The notes below the pieces were generated by a model. That model had not been told where the DNA came from. It saw nothing but the letters and a program-made list of their open reading frames with translations, and did not search any database. A program made the translations under genes and the position numbers. DNA of 64,000 nucleotides from Sphingobacterium athyrii. Its GTDB lineage: Bacteria > Bacteroidota > Bacteroidia > Sphingobacteriales > Sphingobacteriaceae. The number at the start of each line of letters is the position of its first letter. Position 1 is the first letter of the stretch. Below, one piece after another: positions 37,486-46,371 of the stretch. The stretch lies in contig NZ_QCXX01000009.1 of NCBI RefSeq assembly GCF_003071065.1, forward strand, positions 186,001 to 250,000, written 5' to 3'.

Positions 37486-37953
37486 TTATTGTGCAATCAA
37501 TTCTTTAATCAATACAATTTGCCCAAGATGATAATAACTATGCTCAATCACTCCTTCGATATTCCTAAGATAGGAACCATACTTCTCATCAAAAAAAGGT
37601 TTTTCAAAAACTTCGACATCAAGTTGCTCGATTTTCTCTATGAAGCACGCTGCATTTTTTACAAAATCTTGTATGAGTTTATCCCAATCATCCTTGCAAG
37701 TTATTTCAGGTAAGTCAAAACTATATTTATCACTAATTTCCAGTTTTCCCGTTTCAAACGCAGTAAGCAGTCCCCTTAAATAATAATTGATATGATAAGT
37801 GAGCGCAGCAATTGTATTTAACTCGTTGATCTGCTGGATAGCCTGTTGCCAACTTATATCCGAGAGTTGTTCCTTATAGTTGGTATTTGCAATCCAATGA
37901 CCGTTTAGTAAAACTTCTCTGAGCCGATTCGCTATAAAGATATTTCTGTTCAT
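37486..37953 (-). CDS. DinB-like four-helix metal-binding protein
   Basis: The 155-residue protein has the DinB/YfiT plan: LTYHINYYLRGLLTAFE with the first histidine (about 53), and VIEHSYYHLGQIVLIKELI near the C-terminus with two more. The three histidines would hold a divalent metal. DinB-fold proteins include thiol transferases and damage-inducible proteins of unknown activity. The spacing to the next gene (about 40 bp) permits weak linkage with the Crp/Fnr gene. Specific function unknown. Confidence 0.75.
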   Translation of the reverse strand: MNRNIFIANRLREVLLNGHWIANTNYKEQLSDISWQQAIQQINELNTIAALTYHINYYLRGLLTAFETGKLEISDKYSFDLPEITCKDDWDKLIQDFVKNAACFIEKIEQLDVEVFEKPFFDEKYGSYLRNIEGVIEHSYYHLGQIVLIKELIAQ

Positions 37954-38137
37954 AATGTATTATGTAGTTTATAGATCAGTTTATTCCCCGCTAAATTACA
38001 TACAATTTCCTTATTCTTCATCTTGGATTAATCTCTTGTTAATAAGACTTTTGTTCTTTTGCTCAAAGTCATTGTTACCAAAAGATCATGTTTGCACTAA
38101 CCGGAAATGAACCCGATTTTGAAGTTTTTTTTGCTAA

Positions 38138-38875
38138 CTACTTATCTTTGGCGCGTAAAAAATCCCCATAGAAATCAGGAATATTGCTGTGATAAATAGC
38201 CTCAGCGACTTCTTCGACCGGATAATCTACTTTAACTATGGTCGTATCTATTCCTTCCTCCGTCAGCGTAACTAATACATAGGAAGCCTTTTTGTCTTTT
38301 TCCTTGCTTCGTCCGACAGAACCGCAATTGACAAACAGCACTTCTTCGGCCCGCTGGACGTAGGCCTGATGGGTATGACCCATGACCAGGACATCAATAC
38401 CTCTTCTGTGCAAATCAACTAACAAGTCTCCTTTAGGGGTGGATTCATGAACATATTCATCATTACTATGAAGACTTGCATGTACGAGGAGAATTTTTCT
38501 AAAACGATCACCTACCTGAAACGTTAATTCGAGGTTGTAAGGTAATGTGGATAGCCACTTTTTATGCGAAGAGGAAATCTCCTTTTTACTGAGGTTAATG
38601 GCAATTTCACGATTTGCGGTCTCTACCGCATCATGGTGTGGCAAGGGGATAATAGGCTCGTCAAAAGCAATTCTTTGATCATGATTTCCTAGTAAACAGG
38701 GAATGTTTTTTTCCTGGATTCGATCAATAACTTCATTGCCCCAGGGTGCGAAGTCGACCAGGTCACCCAAACAGTAGATCTGTGTTGCCCCGCTCTTTTT
38801 TATGTCTGCCAGTACTTCGTCCAATGCCACTATATTGGCATGTATATCACTTATTATTGCGAGCTGTATCTTCAT
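38138..38875 (-). CDS. Calcineurin-like metallophosphoesterase (YfcE/MJ0936 type)
   Basis: The 245-residue protein contains the full metallophosphoesterase metal set: SDIHANIVALDEVL (about 9-22), LGDLVDFAPWG (about 36-46), LLGNHDQR (about 62-69), VHASLHSND (about 131-139) and VMGHTHQAYV (about 165-174), then NCGSVGR. It is cytoplasmic and probably hydrolyses phosphodiesters or a small phosphorylated metabolite; the natural substrate of this subfamily is generally unknown. It stands as a single gene. Confidence 0.88.
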   Translation of the reverse strand: MKIQLAIISDIHANIVALDEVLADIKKSGATQIYCLGDLVDFAPWGNEVIDRIQEKNIPCLLGNHDQRIAFDEPIIPLPHHDAVETANREIAINLSKKEISSSHKKWLSTLPYNLELTFQVGDRFRKILLVHASLHSNDEYVHESTPKGDLLVDLHRRGIDVLVMGHTHQAYVQRAEEVLFVNCGSVGRSKEKDKKASYVLVTLTEEGIDTTIVKVDYPVEEVAEAIYHSNIPDFYGDFLRAKDK

Positions 38876-39017
38876 TTATTCTACAAACTTAACAATTTGA
38901 TAGGCGAATTTATGATTATAGATTGTTGTTTTAGGGAGAAAATGAAATAAACATTAAATTCATTGATGCGATGACAAATAATAGCATGAAAAATCATTCG
39001 CGCTATATTTTTAAAAT

Positions 39018-39058
39018 AAGCATATGTCCGGTACAGTCTATTGACTGGACATATGCTT
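39018..39058 (-). terminator. Hairpin after the SDR gene
   Basis: AAGCATATGTCC (39018-39029) and GGACATATGCTT (39047-39058) pair perfectly, with an inner CAGTC/GACTG stem. On the minus strand it follows the SDR stop by 20 bp and runs into a T-rich stretch, so it is a likely terminator. Confidence 0.7.
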
Positions 39059-39078
39059 GCTGAGGAGCAGCTTGGCTA

Positions 39079-39840
39079 TTAAAGGTTCATTCCTCCGGAC
39101 ACCTCGATGCGTTGGCCGTTGATCCATCTGGCTTCTTCAGTACAGAGGAAAGCAACAACACCGCCGATATCGTCAGGCACACCGGCACGTCCTAAAGCTG
39201 TTACACTTGCGATATGTGCATTTGTATCCTTGTTATCACGTACATGTCCGCCACCAAAATCTGTTTCAATAGCTCCCGGAGCGACTACATTTGCCGCAAT
39301 GCCACGAGGTCCCAACTCCTTGGCTAGGTATCTTGTCAGAACTTCGACCGCACCTTTCATCGAACCGTAAGCGGAAGAGCCCGGAAAAGCGAAACGGGCA
39401 AGACCCGACGATATATTAATAATACGTCCGCCGTCGTTTATAAAAGGAAGCGCTTTCTGGGTTAGAAAAAAGACGCCTTTATAATGGATATTGTATACTG
39501 CGTCAAATTGCTCCTCTGTCGTGTCCATGAAAGGGGCATATAATGCCGTACCTGCATTGTTGATCAAAAAATCAAAATTCGACTGACCCGTTTGTTCTTT
39601 TAGATGATCGGTTATTTGCGCTATAAACTGATCAAAGGATTTGGTGTTACCCGCATCGAATTGAAATGCAGCGGCATGCTGCCCTAAGGCCTGAATGGTA
39701 GACACCACATGATCTGCTTCTTCTTTGTTGCTATGGTAAGTCAGTAAGACATCGATTCCTTTTTTAGCAAGATTAATTGCCATGTTTCTTCCCAACCCTC
39801 GGCTTCCGCCAGTTACTAAAGCGATTTTATTTTTAGCCAT
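39079..39840 (-). CDS. Short-chain dehydrogenase/reductase
   Basis: The 253-residue protein has the classical SDR marks: VTGGSRGLGRNMAINLA (cofactor loop, about 9-25), FLINNAGTALYAP, ISSGLARFAFPGSSAYGSMK with catalytic Ser, Tyr and Lys, and PGAIETDFGG. It is an NAD(P)(H)-dependent oxidoreductase resembling 3-oxoacyl-ACP reductases in sequence, but stress-related SDRs look the same. The AraC-type regulator at 39934 lies just upstream on the same strand and probably controls it. Confidence 0.88.
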   Translation of the reverse strand: MAKNKIALVTGGSRGLGRNMAINLAKKGIDVLLTYHSNKEEADHVVSTIQALGQHAAAFQFDAGNTKSFDQFIAQITDHLKEQTGQSNFDFLINNAGTALYAPFMDTTEEQFDAVYNIHYKGVFFLTQKALPFINDGGRIINISSGLARFAFPGSSAYGSMKGAVEVLTRYLAKELGPRGIAANVVAPGAIETDFGGGHVRDNKDTNAHIASVTALGRAGVPDDIGGVVAFLCTEEARWINGQRIEVSGGMNL

Positions 39841-39933
39841 TTTTATTTTGTTTTAAAATTTAATAGTACAAATTTCGCTTTTAAAGTATCCGATGCGTTT
39901 GTGAAAAGCAAATGAATATTTGCGAAATTCAAA

Positions 39934-40848
39934 TTATAATGGCTTAGAACGGAAATTGTTTGGGGAAAGCTTGGTCTGCTTTTTAAAGAAATTAGAAAAA
40001 TGCGCTATTTCTTCAAAACCGAGCGAGTAGGCAATCTCGGAAATATTCCAGTCTGTTTGTTTGAGAAGAATTTTTGCCTCCTGTGTGATTCTGGCACTAA
40101 TTACCTGGGTGGTTGTTTTACCTGTATTGTCTTTCAGAAGTTTATTCAGATGGTTTACATGCACCGCAAGGCGTTCGGCAAAATCATTTGCTGTTCGTAG
40201 CTGCAAACGCTGCATTGGAGATTCTACGGGGAACTGTCTTTCCAATAGCTCAATGAAAAGTGAGGTAATTCTAGTGGCAGCGTTATGGGATGGGTTGCTG
40301 ATGCTTTTCGGTTGTAGTTTCTGTCCATAATGAATAATTTCGAGAACATAGTTCCGTAAAAGATCATATTTATACGCATAATCGGAAGATAGCTCCTTAT
40401 TCATTTTTTCGAAAATGTGTTCAATCTCAATACGTTGCTCAGGGGAGATCTGAAAAACGGGAAGTCCCCCCGGCTGAAAGATAGGCAGATCATCCAATAT
40501 AACGCCACTTTTATTTCGTGCTAAAAAATCATCGGTAAAAACGCAAAAATAACCTTGTTGCCGCTCGTCCTTGGGTATCCAATGATAGGGGACCTTGGGT
40601 GTCGCAAATACCAAAGCAGACTCTTCTATTTCAATCACTTTATCTGCATATTCAGCGGTGTTCTTTCCCGTGATTAAGCTGATTTTATAATAGGTCCGTT
40701 TATTGTAAGGCATGATGGGTTTTTCTTTCAATGTGACAGCAAGTTCTGCATAGCTAAATACATTAAAATGCCCGATCTCCCGTGCTATTTCCTTAGATAT
40801 CGTTGCGTTGATTTCATGGTAGAACTGTTCAATTGAGGTTGTTTCCAT
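39934..40848 (-). CDS. AraC-family transcriptional regulator
   Basis: The ATG at 40846-40848 (METTSIEQFYHEINATISKE) gives 304 residues; the eight extra upstream codons begin with TTG. An N-terminal sensing domain is followed by a C-terminal AraC HTH pair at about 205-300: FAERLAVHVNHLNKLLKDNT and ISEIAYSLGFEEIAHFSNFF, ending with KLSPNNFRSK. It is divergent from the ohr operon across 180 bp and upstream of the SDR gene on its own strand, so either could be a target. Confidence 0.88.
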   Translation of the reverse strand: METTSIEQFYHEINATISKEIAREIGHFNVFSYAELAVTLKEKPIMPYNKRTYYKISLITGKNTAEYADKVIEIEESALVFATPKVPYHWIPKDERQQGYFCVFTDDFLARNKSGVILDDLPIFQPGGLPVFQISPEQRIEIEHIFEKMNKELSSDYAYKYDLLRNYVLEIIHYGQKLQPKSISNPSHNAATRITSLFIELLERQFPVESPMQRLQLRTANDFAERLAVHVNHLNKLLKDNTGKTTTQVISARITQEAKILLKQTDWNISEIAYSLGFEEIAHFSNFFKKQTKLSPNNFRSKPL

Positions 40849-40955
40849 ATTGATTAAATTTGCAAGAATCAAATTTAGATTTTTTTATTCATTAACTCAA
40901 AATATCCCCGATCTATCGATTTGGATTGCAGCCAATTTTCATTTTAATGTCAATA

Positions 40956-40999
40956 GTGCAATTATATTTTGCACAATATAATTTTTCAATCTACATTTG
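40956..40999 (+). promoter_or_regulatory. ohr promoter with overlapping operator candidate
   Basis: TTTG at 40968-40971 and TACATTTG at 40992-40999, 20 bp apart. An inverted repeat GTGCAA (40956-40961) / TTGCAC (40969-40974) with a 7-bp spacer overlaps the -33 element. OhrR, encoded at the end of the operon, would be the natural ligand of such a site. Confidence 0.65.
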
Positions 41000-41027
41000 T
41001 AGTGTTGAAACAAAAACAAAATAAAAT

Positions 41028-41453
41028 ATGAAAACGTTATACACAATAGGCGCTACCGCCAAAGGCGGCCGAAACGGTCAGGTAAAAAGTGAAAATGGTG
41101 TATTGGACCTCGAGGTTCGGATGCCGAAGGGTCTTGGTGGTGCAAATGATAATTATGCAAATCCAGAGATGCTTTTTGCGGCCGGCTATGCTGCCTGCTT
41201 TGACAGTGCTTTGAATTTAGTAATTCGACAAGAAAAGATACAAACAGGTGAGACAACCGTTACCGCCGTGGTGAGCATCGGTCAATTGGAGAATGGTGGT
41301 TTTGGACTTGCTGCAGAGTTGCATGCGAATATCCCTGCGGTTAGCTTGGACATAGCGCAGCAGCTGATTGAGAAAGCGCATCAGGTATGTCCGTATTCCA
41401 ATGCGACCAGAGGTAATATCGAAGTAAAGTTAACAGTATCAAATAACGAATAA
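41028..41453 (+). CDS. ohr: Organic hydroperoxide resistance protein
   Basis: The 141-residue Ohr has the two redox cysteines C57 (AAGYAACFDSALNLV) and C121 (HQVCPYSNATRGN) in the expected places, and starts MKTLYTIGATAKGGRNG. Ohr reduces organic and lipid hydroperoxides with lipoyl-protein thiols. It opens a four-gene run with a DUF1304 protein, a nitroreductase and an OhrR-like regulator, all with short gaps (3, 12 and 46 bp). Length is normal for Ohr and well below OsmC proteins with extra helices. Confidence 0.94.
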   Translation: MKTLYTIGATAKGGRNGQVKSENGVLDLEVRMPKGLGGANDNYANPEMLFAAGYAACFDSALNLVIRQEKIQTGETTVTAVVSIGQLENGGFGLAAELHANIPAVSLDIAQQLIEKAHQVCPYSNATRGNIEVKLTVSNNE

Positions 41454-41456
41454 TAT

Positions 41457-41825
41457 ATGGATCATATAGCCACTGTGCTTACGCTACTTGTACTGGTAGA
41501 ACATCTTTACATTGTGTGGATGGAAATGTTTGCATGGGAGACTGCAGGACGGCGTAGTTTCGGGAAATCGCTTCCCGATGCACTGTTTAAACCCACAAAA
41601 GGACTGGCCGCAAATCAAGGCTTATATAATGGCTTTTTGGTCGCTGGTTTGGCCTGGTCGTTTTTTATCAGCGATCCGGACTGGAGCGATAATGTTCGCC
41701 TATTCTTTTTGGGTTGTGTCCTTGTCGCGGGTATTTTCGGCGGTTTTACAGCAGGTAAGAAGATATTCTTTGTACAGGGAATTCCTGCATTGTTGGCGAT
41801 ATTATCCGTTCTTTTTTCAAAATAA
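41457..41825 (+). CDS. DUF1304 membrane protein
   Basis: The 122-residue protein has four membrane helices (about 5-23, 52-72, 77-97 and 100-121) and the typical DUF1304 start HIATVLTLLVLVEHLYIVWM, then EMFAWETAGRRSFG. The family is often encoded beside ohr but has no established activity. It starts 3 bp after the ohr stop, so translation is probably coupled. Confidence 0.85.
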   Translation: MDHIATVLTLLVLVEHLYIVWMEMFAWETAGRRSFGKSLPDALFKPTKGLAANQGLYNGFLVAGLAWSFFISDPDWSDNVRLFFLGCVLVAGIFGGFTAGKKIFFVQGIPALLAILSVLFSK

Positions 41826-41837
41826 ATAAACAATTAA

Positions 41838-42473
41838 ATGTCATTAATTACAGACTTACAATGGAGACACGCTGTGAAAGCGTATGATCCAACAAAAAAG
41901 GTTTCACAAGAAAATATAGATAAGATATTGGAGGCAGCACGCTTTGCGCCAACATCTTCGGGGCTACAACCATTTAAAGTATTGGTGGTCGAAAATCAGG
42001 CTTTGAAAGATGAACTGGCAAAAGGGGCCTTAAATCCTGACTGTATGCGAGAATGTTCTCACGTGCTGGTTTTTGCGGCCTGGGATAAATATACAGAAGA
42101 GCGCATTGATAAAGTATATGATTTCACAACAGATGAGAGGGAGTTGCCGCGGGGCCGCTTCGGATCTTATACAGATAAATTGAAATCCATTTATCTAAAT
42201 GAGGCCGCAGAGCATAATTTTGCCCATACTGCCCGACAAACTTATATCGCATTGGGTTTAGCCTTGGCACAAGCAGCCGAATTGCGGGTAGATAGTACTC
42301 CGGCGGAGGGCTTTGATAATAAAGTTGTGGATGAGGTGCTGCAGTTGGATAAACTTGGACTGAAAAGTGTATCGTTAATGTATGTCGGTGTTGCTGACGC
42401 TTCTCGCGACTGGATCTCTACCATGAAAAAAGTGAGAATGCCAAAATCAGAATTTGTCGTCGAATATAAATAG
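41838..42473 (+). CDS. NAD(P)H-dependent nitroreductase family protein
   Basis: The 211-residue flavoprotein begins with LQWRHAVKAYDPTKKVSQEN and has FAPTSSGLQPFKVLVVENQA (about 36-55), the FMN-binding pattern of the NfsB/YdgI group; HTARQTYIALGLALAQAAEL (about 118-137) is the dimer-interface helix. It would reduce nitroaromatics, quinones or electrophiles with NAD(P)H. Its place inside the ohr operon suggests a role in organic-peroxide or electrophile stress. Confidence 0.88.
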   Translation: MSLITDLQWRHAVKAYDPTKKVSQENIDKILEAARFAPTSSGLQPFKVLVVENQALKDELAKGALNPDCMRECSHVLVFAAWDKYTEERIDKVYDFTTDERELPRGRFGSYTDKLKSIYLNEAAEHNFAHTARQTYIALGLALAQAAELRVDSTPAEGFDNKVVDEVLQLDKLGLKSVSLMYVGVADASRDWISTMKKVRMPKSEFVVEYK

Positions 42474-42519
42474 GACATTCCTTATTCTTCAGACTTTAAG
42501 AAAACAATATCTTTGTAAA

Positions 42520-42951
42520 ATGGATGACTTATTAAAATTGGACAAACAGTTGTGTTTTTCCGTATATGTTTTGCATCGGGAGATCATGCAACGTTATCGT
42601 GCTATTTTAGAAGAGGTAGATTTGACTTATCCACAATATATTACGATGATGGCGTTATGGGAAAATGACGAACAAACCGTAAACCAGCTTGGGGAAAAGT
42701 TGTTTTTGGATAACGGAACCCTTACACCTTTACTGAAACGGCTGGAAGGCAAGTCATTGCTCACCCGTACCCGAAGCAAAACAGATGAACGGGTAGTGAG
42801 GATACAGTTAACTACACAAGGAGCGGAACTGAAAGAAAAAGCGAGTTGCATTCCTATGCAGATCTTTGAAGCCTTAAAGCTGGATTATAGCGATATGCAG
42901 CAACTTAAAGCGTTAGCCGATAAAATCGTGACGAACGTGGGTAATAGCTAA
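42520..42951 (+). CDS. ohrR: MarR-family organic-peroxide sensor OhrR
   Basis: From the ATG at 42520 the protein (143 residues) begins MDDLLKLDKQLCFSVYVLHR. C12 in LCFSVY is the peroxidatic cysteine position of OhrR, and C110 in KASCIPMQ lies where two-cysteine OhrR proteins have their resolving cysteine. The winged helix includes TVNQLGEKLFLDNGTLTPLL and SKTDERVVRIQLT. Oxidation by organic peroxides releases OhrR from DNA and induces ohr. The longer frame from 42454 overlaps the nitroreductase and is rejected. Confidence 0.87.
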   Translation: MDDLLKLDKQLCFSVYVLHREIMQRYRAILEEVDLTYPQYITMMALWENDEQTVNQLGEKLFLDNGTLTPLLKRLEGKSLLTRTRSKTDERVVRIQLTTQGAELKEKASCIPMQIFEALKLDYSDMQQLKALADKIVTNVGNS

Positions 42952-43019
42952 TATTTTAATGTTAGATTTACGAATTGTATTTTAGCTAAATCAATGGCTA
43001 GTCAAATTTTATCAGAAGA

Positions 43020-43448
43020 ATGCGTTTAATTGCAGTTGCGGGTTGTTTTATTTTATTGGTACTACTATTTACAGGTTGCCAGGAAAAGAGAAGGGATGCA
43101 GAACTATCGAAGTACGTTGCTTATAGTAACCGCGATAGTGCGCAACTTGAACTTAATCTCTTTGAAAGCCGCTTTCATGGGAAATTACGGTTTTATCGCC
43201 CGGGTGGTGAGATTGATTCCGGAGAGATTCAGGGGAATATCAAAAAAGATACGCTGGCTGGTGATTATTACTATATTCCCTTTGGCTGGGGGCAGAAAAA
43301 AAGAAGACCCTTTGTTTTGCTTAAGAAAGGGTCTCAATATATTTTAGGAACGGGTACCGAACAGGTATATATGGGAATACCACATTATATACCATCAACG
43401 ATCAGTTTTCAACAGGCTAAGTATGTTTTTACAGCATCTGCCTATTGA
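43020..43448 (+). CDS. Small lipoprotein, unknown
   Basis: The 142-residue protein has a lipobox LFTGC (cysteine at residue 20) after a strong hydrophobic core (FILLVLLF). The rest is a beta-rich domain with FHGKLRFYRPGGEIDSGEIQ and a basic stretch GQKKRRPFVLLKKGSQY. No family is recognised. It follows ohrR on the same strand after about 70 bp and may be part of the same transcript or independent. Confidence 0.65.
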   Translation: MRLIAVAGCFILLVLLFTGCQEKRRDAELSKYVAYSNRDSAQLELNLFESRFHGKLRFYRPGGEIDSGEIQGNIKKDTLAGDYYYIPFGWGQKKRRPFVLLKKGSQYILGTGTEQVYMGIPHYIPSTISFQQAKYVFTASAY

Positions 43449-43471
43449 GATCTTCGGCTGAAAGGATATCG

Positions 43472-44053
43472 CTACAAAATATTGTTCAACCTAATATATT
43501 GCAGCAGCATGATGGTCTTACCATCTTTGATTTCACCGCTTTCGATCATAGCTAAAGCATCTTGAATATTTAGCTCTAGTATCTCTATATTCTCTTCTTC
43601 TTCCTCTAATCCACCACCATCACCGATCTTCATGCCGTTTGTATATTCCGCAATAAAGAAATGTAGAATTTCGGTGACCGAACCGGGCGACATATACGCT
43701 TCAAATATCTTTTTTGCTTCCTTGATCTGATAACCTGTTTCTTCTTCTGTTTCCCGACGGATACAATCCTGTGGCGAATCTTGATCCAATAAACCAGCAC
43801 AGGCTTCGATTAACATTCCAGATTCATTTCCGTTGATATAGGTTGGAATTCTAAATTGTCTGGTCAAAATAACAGTTTGGTATTCTTTATTATATAGCAG
43901 TATTACGGCACCATTTCCACGATCATAGGCTTCGCGGCTTTGCTGTTGTACTGTTCCGTCTGGTTTTGTATATTGATAAGTGACTTTTTTTAAGGTATAC
44001 CAATTATTGGATAAAATTTCTGTTTTTACAATTTCAATGTCTTTGATTGCCAT
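43472..44053 (-). CDS. Nudix hydrolase, NudK-like
   Basis: The 193-residue protein contains the Nudix box in SPQDCIRRETEEETGYQI (about 96-113) preceded by EACAGLLDQD, and the extended SPGSVTEILHFFIAEY typical of ADP-sugar/GDP-mannose pyrophosphatases of the NudK/NudF type. It would cleave nucleotide sugars into NMP and sugar phosphate. It converges with the lipoprotein gene at a 23-bp gap. No nearby gene fixes the substrate. Confidence 0.87.
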   Translation of the reverse strand: MAIKDIEIVKTEILSNNWYTLKKVTYQYTKPDGTVQQQSREAYDRGNGAVILLYNKEYQTVILTRQFRIPTYINGNESGMLIEACAGLLDQDSPQDCIRRETEEETGYQIKEAKKIFEAYMSPGSVTEILHFFIAEYTNGMKIGDGGGLEEEEENIEILELNIQDALAMIESGEIKDGKTIMLLQYIRLNNIL

Positions 44054-44353
44054 TTTTAGCGTGTTAAGGTCAAGCTATAAAAGTAAGTAATACGTTCCAT
44101 ATAAAATAGGAAAAAGATAGTTCTGCCTGAACCGTTTTAAGACAATAGTGACCTGTCCATATTTTAAGAATAGAGTTATTTTAGGCCGCGAAAATTTATT
44201 CCGTAAAGCCTGTAGGAATCGGTAATCTACTTCTGTGTTAATAAAAGAATTGATCCCCCGATGTTGTGAGATTTAATTTTTAAATTTAACAAAGGATAAA
44301 AATGCCCTGAATCAATGGATGGGCACGGCATAATATACAAGTGGAATAATATA
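44054..44353. other. Intergenic region between nudK-like and AraC genes
   Basis: Divergent spacer of about 300 bp. I see no ORF, strong hairpin or clear promoter box here. Confidence 0.4.
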
Positions 44354-45112
44354 ATGGAAGAAGGGCTATATTACAAGATTATTAAACCTGATGACCCGCT
44401 TTCTCATTTTGTAGATAGTTTTTGGTGTCTAAATAATCACTCAGGTGAGATAAAAGAAACGATAGGCCTACCGGATGGACGGGTGGATCTGTTTCTTTTT
44501 TGTTCTCCGGCAGATGGTTTCCGGATTCTATTGCTCGGCCTGGGTACACAGCCGCATGAGCAGGCGTCAATTCCAGTGGATTGCGTAATGTTTTGCATTA
44601 GTTTAAAGTTACTTGCAGTAGAATATATTTTACATGAGCGCATAGCTGATATTATAAATTCCGGTAAATTATTGAAGGAAGATTTTTGGGGTTTTGGTGA
44701 ACAGGATCTACAAGATTTTGATCGGTTTGTTGAAAAATCTACCCAATTGTTGCTGTCAATTTTACCAACAGCTATCGATGAGCGTAAACAGAAATTATTT
44801 GATCTTATATACAAAAGTAAAGGCTCTATTCCAGTTTCTGAGCTTTCAGAAAAAGTCTGCTGGACAAGTCGACAGATCAATCGTTATTTTAATCAGTGGT
44901 TTGGATTATCCCTAAAAGCGTATTCCAACATTTTACGTTTTCGGGCTTCTTTAGATCACATTGTACAGGGCAAGCTTTTTCCTGAGGAGCATTTCTTTGA
45001 TCAGAATCATTTTATCAAAGAAATCAAGAAATTCGCAGGAGTGGCTCCTAAGGAATTGCTAAAAAATAAAAATGACCGATTTATACTATTATCTTCCCTG
45101 ACATCAAAATAG
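44354..45112 (+). CDS. AraC-family transcriptional regulator
   Basis: The ATG at 44354 starts MEEGLYYKIIKPDDPLSHFV, where the family's sensing domain begins; an earlier in-frame ATG at 44315 would add 13 residues. The product (252 residues) has an N-terminal domain of the DUF6597 type (DPLSHFVDSFWCL, IGLPDGRVDLFLF) and an AraC HTH (about 155-240; VSELSEKVCWTSRQINRYF, FDQNHFIKEIKKFAGVAP). It lies 27 bp before the FAD monooxygenase and probably regulates it. Confidence 0.87.
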   Translation: MEEGLYYKIIKPDDPLSHFVDSFWCLNNHSGEIKETIGLPDGRVDLFLFCSPADGFRILLLGLGTQPHEQASIPVDCVMFCISLKLLAVEYILHERIADIINSGKLLKEDFWGFGEQDLQDFDRFVEKSTQLLLSILPTAIDERKQKLFDLIYKSKGSIPVSELSEKVCWTSRQINRYFNQWFGLSLKAYSNILRFRASLDHIVQGKLFPEEHFFDQNHFIKEIKKFAGVAPKELLKNKNDRFILLSSLTSK

Positions 45113-45139
45113 TTTTGTCTTAAATATTTTAAGAACACT

Positions 45140-46303
45140 ATGATGTTAATTGAAAACAAAAAAATTGCCATCGTTGGCGGTGGAATGGGTGGTTTGACCC
45201 TAGGCCGATTATTACAGATGCGCGGGGCGAATGTACAGGTTTATGAACGCGATATTGACCGCGGGGTACGTGTGCAAGGATCTACACTGGATCTTCATGA
45301 AGGAACAGGTCTTGAAGCGATAACACGCGCCGGACTTATTGACGAATTTTATAAATATCATCGTCCGACAGCTAGTAAGCTACGTATCGTGGATAAGAAA
45401 CTCCATGTTAAATTTGACGATCATGACCATATCACTGCAGTCGCCGAAAACCGACCAGAAATTGATCGCGCTCCACTACGTGATATCTTATTGAATTCGC
45501 TGAATACAGATACTGTGGTCTGGGACCGTCATTTTGTTTCAATGGAAAAAAAGGGAGAAGGCTGGAAATTACAATTTAAAAATGGACAAACGGCTTATGC
45601 GGATCTCGTTATTGCCGCTGATGGTGCAAATTCTAAAATACGTCCTTATCTCAATGCGCCCAATCCAATTTATTCGGGAATTACATTGGTCGAGGGAAAT
45701 ATTTATGATGCGCAAAAAAATGCGCCTAAATTATTTGAATTTACAAAAGGAGGGAAGGTGATGGCTTTTGGCGATGAACAATTTATTGGGTATGGAACGA
45801 AAGGAGATGGATCCATCATGTTTGTTGCCAGTACAAAAGCGCCCGAACATGTTTTTAACGAGCAGCTTAATGATGCTAATCTTAAACAACAGGTTTCCAA
45901 TTGGCTAAATGTTAATTTTTCGGGCTGGGGAGGAGGCTGGGAGGAGTTTTTTGCTAACGAAAATGTGTGTTTTATACCTCGGCCGCAGTACTATTTTCCG
46001 CTCGATCAAAGTTGGATTACGCAGTCTAATCTCACCATGATTGGCGATGCTGCACACCGTATGCCGCCTTTTGCGGGAGAGGGCGCAAATGTTGCCATGC
46101 AAGATGCATTTGAACTTGCGGCATGTCTGACGGAAGGCAATTTTGAAAGTTTAGAACTTGCACTTTCCTATTTTGAAAAACAGATGATCCGACGTGGGGC
46201 GGAAGCGACAAAGGATACATTGGAAAATAGTGACAGAATGCATTCGGCAACCGCTTTGCAACAGATGTTGGACTTTTTTGGTGAAACCGAGAGTGGAAAA
46301 TAG
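45140..46303 (+). CDS. TetX-like FAD-dependent monooxygenase
   Basis: The 387-residue flavoprotein has a Rossmann start KIAIVGGGMGGLTLGRLLQM, YERDIDRGVRVQGSTLDLHE, ILLNSLNTDTVVWDRHFV and the second FAD motif MIGDAAHRMPPFAGEGANVA. These blocks follow the tetracycline monooxygenase TetX closely. From memory of TetX, residues that hold tetracycline (Gln192, Arg213, His234) fall in segments that here read GNIYDAQKN, TKGGKVMAF and GSIMFVASTK, where they are not conserved. It is thus a relative probably acting on another aromatic or polycyclic compound, and resistance should not be assumed. An AraC regulator precedes it. Confidence 0.85.
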   Translation: MMLIENKKIAIVGGGMGGLTLGRLLQMRGANVQVYERDIDRGVRVQGSTLDLHEGTGLEAITRAGLIDEFYKYHRPTASKLRIVDKKLHVKFDDHDHITAVAENRPEIDRAPLRDILLNSLNTDTVVWDRHFVSMEKKGEGWKLQFKNGQTAYADLVIAADGANSKIRPYLNAPNPIYSGITLVEGNIYDAQKNAPKLFEFTKGGKVMAFGDEQFIGYGTKGDGSIMFVASTKAPEHVFNEQLNDANLKQQVSNWLNVNFSGWGGGWEEFFANENVCFIPRPQYYFPLDQSWITQSNLTMIGDAAHRMPPFAGEGANVAMQDAFELAACLTEGNFESLELALSYFEKQMIRRGAEATKDTLENSDRMHSATALQQMLDFFGETESGK

Positions 46304-46371
46304 AAAAAAGAAATTAATGCTTCGAAAGAATTATCAAGTCTGCTTTTTATGAAATTTGTTGGTGGTCAGCT

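Noticed and set aside
45140..46303. Calling the gene tet(X)
   Set aside because: Family resemblance is strong but segments with the drug-contacting residues differ.
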